Assembly: GCA_023386635.1 (NCBI GenBank)
Contig: JAEWJH010000063.1
Coordinates: 1-12,405, forward strand
Direction of reading: 5' to 3'
DNA from: Pseudomonadota bacterium
Lineage (GTDB): Bacteria > Pseudomonadota > Alphaproteobacteria > Rhizobiales > Xanthobacteraceae
Length of the DNA: 12,405 nt
Under the pieces are notes generated by a model. That model did not search any database and had not been told where the DNA came from. It worked only from the letters and a program-made list of their open reading frames with translations. Below are positions 7,441 through 12,405 of the stretch, in pieces (within the stretch, counting starts at the first letter, position 1; the number at the start of each line of letters is the position of its first letter). The translations under genes and the position numbers were made by a program.

Positions 7441-8565
7441 TTACGCGCCCAGGGTCGGGAAAGGCCACGCGCGGCCCTCGCCCACCTGCCCGCGGTGACG
7501 CAGATAATGATCGGCGATGACGCACGCCACCATCGCTTCCGCCACCGGCACGGCGCGGATGCCGACGCAGGGGTCGTGACGGCCCTTGGTCAGGATGTCC
7601 GTGTCGCGGCCGTAACGGTCGACGGTCTGGCGCGGCGTCAGGATCGACGAGGTCGGCTTCACCGCGAACCGCGCCACCACCGGCTGGCCGGTGGCGATGC
7701 CGCCCAGAATGCCGCCGGCATGGTTCGACAGGAACACCGGCTTGCTATCGTTGCCCATCCGCATCTCGTCGGCGTTCTCCTCGCCGCGCATCGCCGCGGT
7801 GGCGAAACCGTCGCCGATCTCCACCGCCTTCACCGCGTTGATGCTCATCAGCGCCGCCGCGAGATCGGCATCGAGCTTGCCGTAAACGGGGGCGCCGAGC
7901 CCCGCCGGCACGCCTTCGGCGACCACTTCGATCACCGCGCCGACCGAGGAGCCTTCCTTGCGCACGCTGTCGAGATAGGTCGCATAATATTCGGCCTGCA
8001 CCGGATCCGGGCAGAAGAACGGATTGTTGCCGACCGCGTTCCAGTCGAAGCGCGAACGGTCGATCTTGTGCGGGCCCATCTGCACCAAAGCGGCGCGCAC
8101 GGAGAGGCCCGGCACGATCTTGCGCGCCACCGCGCCGGCCGCGACCCGCGACGCCGTCTCGCGCGCCGAGGCGCGCCCGCCGCCGCGATAATCATGCACG
8201 CCGTATTTGGCGTCATAGACGTAGCCGGCGTGGCCGGGCCGGTATTTGTCCTTGATGTCCGAATAGTCCTTCGAGCGCTGGTCGACATTCTCGATCAGCA
8301 GCAGGATCGGCGTGCCGGTGGTGACGTCCTGCCCCGTCGCTTCGTCCTGAAACACGCCGGACATGATCTTCACCGCATCCGGCTCCTGCCGCTGCGTGGT
8401 GAAGCGCGACTGGCCGGGCCGGCGCTTGTCGAGATGATGCTGGATATCGGCCGCGGTCAGCGGAATGCGCGGCGGACATCCGTCGACCACGCAGCCGATC
8501 GCCGGTCCGTGGCTCTCGCCGAACGTCGTAAACCGGAACATCTGGCCGAAGGTATTGAATGACAT
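7441..8565 (-). CDS. aroC: Chorismate synthase
   Basis: AroC catalyses the last step of the shikimate pathway, 5-enolpyruvylshikimate 3-phosphate to chorismate, and needs reduced FMN as cofactor. The protein is 374 residues, in the usual range. The family signatures are present: FGESHG near the N-terminus (16-21), the central GHAGYVYDAKYGVHDYRGG and GGRASARETASRVAAGAVA stretches, SSVGAVIEV, and the C-terminal GRHDPCVGIRAVPVAEAM. ATG 8565 (MSFNTFGQMFRFTTFGESHG) is the start because homologues begin at this point. The frame is open to about 8631, but that extension is Arg-rich and unlike the family. No strong Shine-Dalgarno is seen. ribB follows 20 bases downstream. Co-transcription of an FMN-requiring enzyme with a riboflavin-pathway gene makes biochemical sense, but that link is inference. 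Confidence 0.97.
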   Translation of the reverse strand: MSFNTFGQMFRFTTFGESHGPAIGCVVDGCPPRIPLTAADIQHHLDKRRPGQSRFTTQRQEPDAVKIMSGVFQDEATGQDVTTGTPILLLIENVDQRSKDYSDIKDKYRPGHAGYVYDAKYGVHDYRGGGRASARETASRVAAGAVARKIVPGLSVRAALVQMGPHKIDRSRFDWNAVGNNPFFCPDPVQAEYYATYLDSVRKEGSSVGAVIEVVAEGVPAGLGAPVYGKLDADLAAALMSINAVKAVEIGDGFATAAMRGEENADEMRMGNDSKPVFLSNHAGGILGGIATGQPVVARFAVKPTSSILTPRQTVDRYGRDTDILTKGRHDPCVGIRAVPVAEAMVACVIADHYLRHRGQVGEGRAWPFPTLGA

Positions 8566-8916
8566 GGTTTTTCGTCGAAGTGGCTGGCGCGGGCTGTGGT
8601 AGCCGCGCCGCCTGCGGCGGTCAAATGGCACCGCGTCCCGATCCGGCCGGGCGCATCGCGCGCGCCGGCGGTCAGCAACGCATGTCCCGATTCAGCGCAT
8701 GCGCCGCGGCAAATCACATCGCGTCCGGTTTCTGTCTGAACGCCGATTAATGCCAAGCTGAATGCCCGTTAAGATATTGAAATATATACACTTTTTTTGA
8801 AATAGCGCTTGCGGCCGAAATCGCTCCGCAGTATGGAATCCACGTCTGGCAAAAGGGCGCGAGGCCAAGGGGGCCACAACTCTTCGCCGACTGAACAGTC
8901 ATCAAAGGACACGACC
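8566..8916. other. Divergent intergenic region between aroC and the lysine-rich gene
   Basis: This 351-base gap must hold the promoters of both the minus-strand aroC-ribB unit and the plus-strand lysine-rich gene. It has a conspicuous AT-rich patch (about 8771-8804: TTAAGATATTGAAATATATA followed by a T-run) in otherwise GC-rich DNA. TTGAAA occurs at 8777-8782 and again at 8797-8802, but I find no -10 hexamer at good spacing for either. Near aroC a small hairpin, CCGCC-TGC-GGCGG (8608-8620), would lie in the aroC leader. No coding frame with a convincing start or composition is present. Confidence 0.5.
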
Positions 8917-9258
8917 ATGCGCACGTTCACTGCCCTCGTCGCAGCCCTGGGTCTCCTCGCCGCCACGACGCTCCCGTCCGTTGCCGCGCCGACCAGCAAA
9001 GCTGCCACCATCGAATTCGCCGCCGCCAAGAAGAAGGCGAAGAAGCCGGCGATGAAGAAGTCCGAGATCGTCTCCGATCTCTCGGCCGCCAAGAAGAAGG
9101 CCAAGAAGAAGTCGATGAAGAAGTCCGAGCTCGTCTCCGACCTCTCGGCCGCCAAGAAGAAGGCCAAGGCCAAGAAGATGAAGAAGTCGGAACTGACCTC
9201 CGACCTCTCGGCCAAGAAGAAGGCCAAGAAGGCGAAAGCCAAGAAGGCGAAGAAGTAA
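8917..9258 (+). CDS. Small exported lysine-rich triple-repeat protein
   Basis: This is a 113-residue, strongly basic protein. A classical Sec signal peptide (MRTFTALVAALGLLAATTLP, then SVAA) probably ends after A23, because Pro25 disfavours cleavage after A24. A short linker (to about residue 35) follows, then three tandem 21-residue units at 36-56, 57-77 and 78-98. Each unit has a Lys/Ala half (AAKKKAK…MKK) and an acidic/hydrophobic half (SE-[IL]-[VT]-SDLS). A final Lys/Ala tail runs to 113. There are no cysteines or aromatic residues after the signal peptide. ATG 8917 is preceded by AAAGGA (8904-8909), about 7 bases away, and is the start that yields a signal peptide. The Lys/Ala blocks resemble histone H1-like bacterial proteins, but those lack signal peptides, so a DNA-binding role should not be assumed. 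The gene is monocistronic and ends at a strong terminator. The function is unknown. Confidence 0.85.
   Translation: MRTFTALVAALGLLAATTLPSVAAPTSKAATIEFAAAKKKAKKPAMKKSEIVSDLSAAKKKAKKKSMKKSELVSDLSAAKKKAKAKKMKKSELTSDLSAKKKAKKAKAKKAKK
9022..9210 (+). repeat. Three in-frame 63-bp tandem repeats
   Basis: Three direct repeats of 63 bases (9022-9084, 9085-9147, 9148-9210) encode the 21-residue units of the lysine-rich protein. The AAGAAGTC…GA(T/C)CTCTCGGCC segments are nearly identical between units. The second half of the Lys block differs (KKPAM, KKKSM, KAKKM), as does one Val to Thr change in unit 3. A partial fourth Lys/Ala block follows without the SDLS half. Slippage or unequal crossing over could change the copy number. 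Confidence 0.85.
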
Positions 9259-9278
9259 GCAGCCGCTCTGCGGTCGCG

Positions 9279-9308
9279 AAAAAGCCGGACCTCAGGTCCG
9301 GCTTTTTT
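9279..9308. terminator. Bidirectional rho-independent terminator
   Basis: A perfect stem AGCCGGACC (9283-9291), loop TCA, and GGTCCGGCT (9295-9303) is preceded by an A-run and followed by TTTTTT. It lies 20 bases after the stop of the lysine-rich gene. Because the A-run on the left becomes a U-run on the other strand, it can also stop minus-strand transcription leaving fabI. It therefore insulates the convergent pair. Confidence 0.9.
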
Positions 9309-9371
9309 ATTGCGTGGATGTTGCCGCGATGCTGACGACCGTCCCTGGACGGCACCGCGACGGAAAACGCG

Positions 9372-10211
9372 TTATTTCGACGGCGTGTCCGGAAATTCCT
9401 TGCCGACCGCGATATCCGGCGCATCCGGATGCTTCATGCCGACGACGTGATAGCCGCTGTCGACGTGCAGGATCTCGCCGGTGACGCCGCCGGCCATGTC
9501 GGACAACAGATAGACGCCGCTCTGCCCGACCTCGTCGAGCGTCACGTTGCGCCGCAACGGCGTATTATATTCGTTCCACTTCAGGATGTAGCGGAAGTCG
9601 CCGATGCCGGACGCCGCCAGCGTCTTCAGCGGGCCGGCGGAGATCGCGTTGACGCGGATCTTCTTCTCGCCGAGATCGGCCGCGAGATAGCGCACCGAAC
9701 ATTCGAGCGCAGCCTTGGCGACGCCCATCACGTTGTAGTGCGGCATCCACTTCTCGGCGCCATAATAGGTCAGCGTCAGCAGCGAGCCGCCGTTCGGCAT
9801 CAGCTTCTCGGCGCGTTGCGCCACCGATGTGAACGAGTAGCAGGAGATCAGCATCGTCTTGCTGAAATTGTCTTCGGTGGTGTCGACGTAGCGGCCGTCG
9901 AGCTGGTCCTTGTCGGAAAACGCGATGGCGTGGACGACGAAGTCGAGCGAGCCCCACGCCTTCTCGACGGCGGCGAAGGCCGCGTCGAGCGTCGCCGGAT
10001 CGGTCACGTCGCAATGGCCGACGACCAGTCCGCCGACCTCCTGCGCCAGCGGCTCGACCCGCTTTTTCAGCGCGTCACCCTGATAGGTGAAGGCCAGTTC
10101 CGCGCCATGGTCGCGGCACGCCCGCGCGATGCCCCAGGCGATCGACCGGTTATTGGCCACTCCGAGGATCAGCCCACGCTTTCCCCGCATCAGTCCGGCG
10201 GCTTCCGCCAT
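9372..10211 (-). CDS. fabI: Enoyl-[acyl-carrier-protein] reductase (NADH), FabI type
   Basis: FabI reduces trans-2-enoyl-ACP to acyl-ACP, the last step of each type II fatty acid elongation cycle; it is cytosolic and is the target of triclosan-class inhibitors. The 279-residue product is a short-chain dehydrogenase/reductase with the variant cofactor loop G-V-A-N-N-R-S-I-A-W-G (17-27). The catalytic set is Y149 (in TLTYYGAE), Y159 and K166 (Y-x6-K), matching E. coli Y146, Y156 and K163. ISAGPLKTLAASGI and the C-terminal GEILHVDSGYHVVGM are also typical. The start is ATG 10211, with AGGAA about 6 bases upstream. The frame extends to ATG 10274, but the added 21 residues are not FabI-like. The C-terminal tail after residue 262 is somewhat longer than in E. 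coli. The gene converges on the lysine-rich gene across a shared terminator. It is transcribed away from the sigma factor gene. Confidence 0.96.
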   Translation of the reverse strand: MAEAAGLMRGKRGLILGVANNRSIAWGIARACRDHGAELAFTYQGDALKKRVEPLAQEVGGLVVGHCDVTDPATLDAAFAAVEKAWGSLDFVVHAIAFSDKDQLDGRYVDTTEDNFSKTMLISCYSFTSVAQRAEKLMPNGGSLLTLTYYGAEKWMPHYNVMGVAKAALECSVRYLAADLGEKKIRVNAISAGPLKTLAASGIGDFRYILKWNEYNTPLRRNVTLDEVGQSGVYLLSDMAGGVTGEILHVDSGYHVVGMKHPDAPDIAVGKEFPDTPSK

Positions 10212-10269
10212 GGTCGTTCCTGTCCTGTCGGCTTGACGCCACCCGTCCTGCGCAGCGAATGGGTTTTCT

Positions 10270-10297
10270 GGCATAGCCTCCCCCTGCCTTCAAGCAA
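10270..10297 (-). promoter_or_regulatory. Possible fabI promoter
   Basis: On the minus strand, TTGCTT (10297-10292) and TATGCC (10275-10270) are 16 bases apart. A start site near 10263 would give a leader of about 50 bases before ATG 10211. The upstream in-frame ATG at 10274 would fall inside the -10 box, consistent with the downstream start. This rests on likeness to a sigma-70 consensus only. Confidence 0.25.
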
Positions 10298-10507
10298 GCC
10301 GGGCCGGCTTTCCCGAGGCACTCTTAACGCTGTCGGCCGGGAATCGGGAATATCGGCCGTTCGCCGGTGTTTTTTGATCAGAACCACAGTCACAATCGGG
10401 TGGGCGGCCGCATTCGTTAACGGCGCCGGCGCATCGGCGATGTGGTGCGATGTGCTGACATGACGACGGCCGAGTCGGCCGGCAGCAGGGCGGGACGGGA
10501 GACCAGT

Positions 10508-11005
10508 GTGGGCAGCAGCGGTTTCCGGCAAGGCGTCGAGGCGGCGATCCCGGCATTGCGGCGCTACGCCCGCGCGCTGACGCGCAACACCGACGTCGCC
10601 GACGATCTGGTGCAGGACACGCTGGTCCGGGCGCTGCGCTCGGAACATCTGTTCCATGGCGGCGACATTCGCGCCTGGCTCTACACCATCCTCACCAATC
10701 TCAACCGCAACCGGCTGCGGACGCTGGCGCGCCGGCCGACCCTGATCACGATCGAGGACGACGATTCGCCGGAAGGCGCCGGCCTCGAGACCGGTCGGCG
10801 CGATATCGCCCGCGCGCTCGCCGCACTGGCGGAGGAGCAGCGCGTCGTTTTGCTGCTGGTGGTGCTGGAAGGACTGACCTATCGCGAGGTCGCCGAGGTG
10901 CAAGGCATCCCGATCGGCACGGTGATGTCCCGTCTCGCGCGCGCCCGCGCCCAGATCAAAGCTCATCTCGACGGCGAGCGCCCGGCGCTGCGCCGTGTGA
11001 AATAA
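10508..11005 (+). CDS. ECF-family RNA polymerase sigma factor
   Basis: This is an extracytoplasmic-function (group 4) sigma factor of about 165 residues. Region 2 is seen as IPALRRYARALTRNTDVADD, followed by DLVQDTLVRAL and DIRAWLYTILTNLNRNRLR (about 14-71). Region 4 (about 103-154) has ALAALAEEQRVVLLLVVLEG and the helix-turn-helix LTYREVAEVQGIPIGTVMSRLARAR. There is no extra C-terminal domain. GTG 10508 is preferred because GGGAGA sits 5 bases upstream and the N-terminus (MGSSGFRQGVEAAIPALRRY) fits the family. ATG 10460 would add 16 residues but has no Shine-Dalgarno. The anti-sigma gene begins 15 bases after its stop, so the pair forms an operon in which the partner is expected to hold this sigma at the membrane. 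I could not identify an autoregulated ECF promoter upstream, and the stress sensed is unknown. Confidence 0.92.
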   Translation: MGSSGFRQGVEAAIPALRRYARALTRNTDVADDLVQDTLVRALRSEHLFHGGDIRAWLYTILTNLNRNRLRTLARRPTLITIEDDDSPEGAGLETGRRDIARALAALAEEQRVVLLLVVLEGLTYREVAEVQGIPIGTVMSRLARARAQIKAHLDGERPALRRVK

Positions 11006-11020
11006 CGCAAAGGTGCTGCG

Positions 11021-11803
11021 ATGCTTCACGACAACTCTCCCGTCACCGACGACGAACTCCACGCTTATGTGGACGGTGAACTTCCCGCCGACCGGCAGGA
11101 GGCCGTCGCCGCCTGGCTCGTCGCGCATCCGGACGACGCCGAGAAAGTCGCCGCGTGGCGCGCGCAGGCCGAGGCGATCCGCGCGCGCTACCAGGGTGTG
11201 GCGCAGGAGCCGGTGCCGGACCGGCTCAAGCTCGACGAGATCACGCGGCGGCATCTCTCGCCGCGGTCGTGGATGGCGATCGCGTCGGCGGCCGCCGTCG
11301 CCGCGTTCCTGATCGGCGGCGCATCGGGCTGGATGGCGCGCGGCGCGGCCGCCGCGTCACCGACCGGTTTCGAGGTGTTCACCGACGACGCACTCACCGC
11401 GCACAAGCTCTACATCGCCGAGATGCGTCACCCGATCGAGGTGAAGGCCGGCGAAAGCCATTTGGTGCCGTGGCTGTCGCGCCGCGTCGGCACCGAATTG
11501 CGGCCGCCGGATCTGTCGCGGCTCGGCCTCAAGCTGATGGGCGGACGGCTGTTGCCGGGACCGAACGGTCCCGCGGCGCTGTTCATGTATGAAGGCGGCA
11601 GCGGCGAGCGCTACACGATCTACGCCGCGCGCACGAGCGCACCGGAAACCGCGTTCCGCTACAAGGGCGAAAACCGCGACGCGGCGATGTACTGGGTGTT
11701 CAACCAGGTCGGCTATGTGGTGAGCGGCCCCGCCAATCGCGACCGCCTGCAGTCGGTCGCGAGCGCGGCCTACGAACAGAGCGAGCAGCAGCCGAAGGGA
11801 TGA
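11021..11803 (+). CDS. Membrane anti-sigma factor (RsiW-like)
   Basis: This 260-residue partner of the preceding ECF sigma factor has three parts. A cytoplasmic sigma-binding N-terminus (1-80) contains TDDELHAYVDGELPADRQEAVAAWLVAHPD. One membrane helix (about 84-104, MAIASAAAVAAFLIGGASGWM) follows, then a periplasmic domain of about 155 residues. The His of the zinc-binding anti-sigma motif is present (H14), but the CxxC is missing, and the whole protein has no cysteine, so redox or zinc sensing through cysteine is unlikely. The periplasmic part (YIAEMRHPIEVKAGESHLV, WLSRRVG, GGRLLPG, AALFMYEGG, YWVFNQVGYVVSGP) resembles the C-terminal domain found in other alphaproteobacterial anti-sigma factors; its ligand is not known to me. 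ATG 11021 has AAAGG about 8 bases upstream. Release by proteolysis or a conformational change is inferred from the family. Confidence 0.88.
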   Translation: MLHDNSPVTDDELHAYVDGELPADRQEAVAAWLVAHPDDAEKVAAWRAQAEAIRARYQGVAQEPVPDRLKLDEITRRHLSPRSWMAIASAAAVAAFLIGGASGWMARGAAAASPTGFEVFTDDALTAHKLYIAEMRHPIEVKAGESHLVPWLSRRVGTELRPPDLSRLGLKLMGGRLLPGPNGPAALFMYEGGSGERYTIYAARTSAPETAFRYKGENRDAAMYWVFNQVGYVVSGPANRDRLQSVASAAYEQSEQQPKG

Positions 11804-11832
11804 GCGCCCGCCGGGCTCGGCTTTTCTTCTTT
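11802..11832 (+). terminator. Weak hairpin terminator after the anti-sigma gene
   Basis: Directly at the stop codon, GAG-CG-CCC, loop GCC, GGG-CTC forms an imperfect GC-rich hairpin. It is followed by a pyrimidine-rich GGCTTTTCTTCTTT stretch. The stem has a two-base bulge and the T-run is interrupted, so termination may be partial. Confidence 0.4.
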
Positions 11833-11880
11833 GACAGGCTACGCGGGCATGACGGCGGGAGAGGCGTGCACAATCTCCCT

Positions 11881-12030
11881 CCGCCTCATCCTGAGGAGCG
11901 ATGCGCAGCATCGCGTCTCGAAGGACGAGGCGGCCACAGTCCGCGCCCCGCCCATATTCTTTTGACGCGATCCTGCGGATTGCTTCTGGTTCGAGACGCA
12001 TCGCTGACGCGATGCCCTCACCATGCGGCT
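11881..12030. repeat. Palindromic repeat element, copy A
   Basis: This element of about 150 bases starts CCGCCTCATCCTGAGGAGC and ends CTCACCATGCGGCT. It contains hairpin GCGATGC-GCA-GCATCGC (11898-11914), then GTCTCGAAGGA, and later GGTTCGAGAC followed by a second hairpin GCATCGC-TGAC-GCGATGC (11998-12015). The GTCTCGAA / TTCGAGAC and CCTCAT / ATG(C/A)GG pairs make the whole a nested inverted repeat. CCTCATCCTGAGGAG elements are abundant between genes in Hyphomicrobiales. It carries no plausible gene. Confidence 0.75.
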
Positions 12031-12057
12031 GCGAGAGAGAGCGACGACTTTCTCACC

Positions 12058-12215
12058 ACGTCATCACCGGCATAGCCGTTCTAAGAACGGTGTTGCTACG
12101 AACGCCTATGTCCCGGTGATCCCGGCAAGCGGGCACCGTGCCAGCCTAAGCGACATGGCCGGGACATCAGGGCGTTTACGCCCGTCTTCGACGGGCCATG
12201 CCCGGCCATGACGGG
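12058..12215. repeat. Composite palindromic repeat between copies A and B
   Basis: This is a different element made of two palindromes. The left half has ATCACCGG (12063-12070) against CCGGTGAT (12113-12120), with an inner hairpin CCGTTC-TAA-GAACGG (12076-12090). The right half has CATGGCCGGG (12154-12163) against CCCGGCCATG (12201-12210), enclosing GGGCGT-TT-ACGCCC (12170-12183) and CCCGTC-TTC-GACGGG (12181-12195). The last two share CCC and so are mutually exclusive. Sequences like GTCATGGCCGGG are common dispersed repeats in this order. No coding content is seen. Confidence 0.7.
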
Positions 12216-12239
12216 AGAGAGCCGAGCCTAACTCTCACT

Positions 12240-12394
12240 CCGCCTCATCCTGAGAAGCATCGCGCAGCGATGCGTCTCGAAGGATGCGGGCCCCGGTCCC
12301 ACAGCCGCCCATGGTTCGAGACGCCCCGCCTTTGCCTTCGGCTCCGGCGCGCTCCCTCGGGTCAAGCCCGAGGGCAAGCTCTCACCATGAGGCT
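12240..12394. repeat. Palindromic repeat element, copy B
   Basis: This is a second copy of the element at 11881-12030, in the same orientation. It begins CCGCCTCATCCTGAGAAGC and ends CTCACCATGAGGCT. Its first hairpin is GCATCGC-GCA-GCGATGC (12257-12273), the copy A stem with its arms exchanged. GTCTCGAAGGATG and GGTTCGAGAC follow. The distal hairpin has diverged and includes a CCCTCGGG…CCCGAGGG pair near 12354-12374. The element runs almost to the window edge, and no gene is visible in it. Confidence 0.75.
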
Positions 12395-12405
12395 CAGATA
12401 GAGGT

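Noticed and set aside
7421..7525. N-terminal extension of ribB into aroC
   Set aside because: GTG 7420 has AAGGA at ideal spacing, and the extension is the antisense-phase echo of the aroC 3' end.
6245..8562. Long plus-strand frames antisense to ribB (6245-7498) and aroC (7432-8562)
   Set aside because: They mirror the codon periodicity of the true minus-strand genes, have low-complexity Arg/His/Ala composition and show no recognisable motif.
8566..8631. N-terminal extension of aroC
   Set aside because: The Arg-rich extra residues precede a perfect family N-terminus at ATG 8565.
8809..8916. Longer lysine-rich protein starting at TTG 8809
   Set aside because: It would bury the signal peptide 36 residues inside the protein; ATG 8917 has AAAGGA upstream.
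7421..8916. FMN riboswitch controlling ribB
   Set aside because: Only 20 bases separate ribB from aroC, and the 351 bases before aroC show no RFN-type conserved segments.
9022..9210. CRISPR-like array
   Set aside because: The repeats are contiguous 63-base units without spacers and lie inside a coding frame.
10275..10507. Autoregulated ECF promoter (GGAAC … CGTT) upstream of the sigma gene
   Set aside because: GGAAT, GAACC and CGTT fragments exist, but none is paired at 16-17 bases, so I do not call a site.
11800..12401. Small frames in the right-end region (11800-12075, 11901-12119, 12198-12401)
   Set aside because: They run through palindromic repeats, have no ribosome binding sites, and the translations are repeat-derived.

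Overview
This GC-rich chromosomal window looks like an alphaproteobacterium of the order Hyphomicrobiales (Rhizobiales), close to the Bradyrhizobium / Rhodopseudomonas / Xanthobacteraceae group. The reasons are the closeness of the Dxs, AroC, RibB and FabI proteins to that group, a VWA protein of the DUF1194 type, and several families of intergenic palindromes typical of these genomes. The taxonomic placement is from recognition, not from a search.

Layout. (1) Positions 1-298 hold the 3' end of an unidentified plus-strand gene. (2) Positions 415-5217 form a plus-strand block: dxs (first step of the MEP isoprenoid pathway), an intergenic palindromic repeat, then a MATE-family multidrug/cation antiporter whose stop overlaps the start of a TrmA/RumA-type RNA m5U methyltransferase (ATGA overlap, probable translational coupling). 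(3) Positions 5334-8565 form a minus-strand block, read right to left: aroC (chorismate synthase), then ribB 20 nt downstream (DHBP synthase with a C-terminal GTP cyclohydrolase II-like domain that has lost its zinc and catalytic residues), then a secreted VWA/DUF1194 protein separated by a palindromic repeat. (4) Positions 8917-9258 encode a small exported-looking lysine-rich protein made of three 21-residue tandem repeats. It ends at a strong hairpin terminator that it shares with the convergent minus-strand fabI (enoyl-ACP reductase). (5) Positions 10508-11803 encode an ECF sigma factor with its single-pass membrane anti-sigma factor. (6) From about 11804 to the end there is no gene. This stretch is a mosaic of three large palindromic repeat elements.

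Most of the window is core metabolism: isoprenoid, aromatic amino acid, riboflavin and fatty acid synthesis, and RNA modification. I see no mobile element, phage gene, CRISPR array, tRNA or rRNA, and no convincing new multi-gene system. The items most worth a second look are the lysine-rich triple-repeat exported protein, the degenerate cyclohydrolase half of RibB, the cysteine-free anti-sigma factor with its unassigned periplasmic domain, and the tandem palindrome mosaic at the right end, where two copies of one element carry the same hairpin with its arms exchanged.
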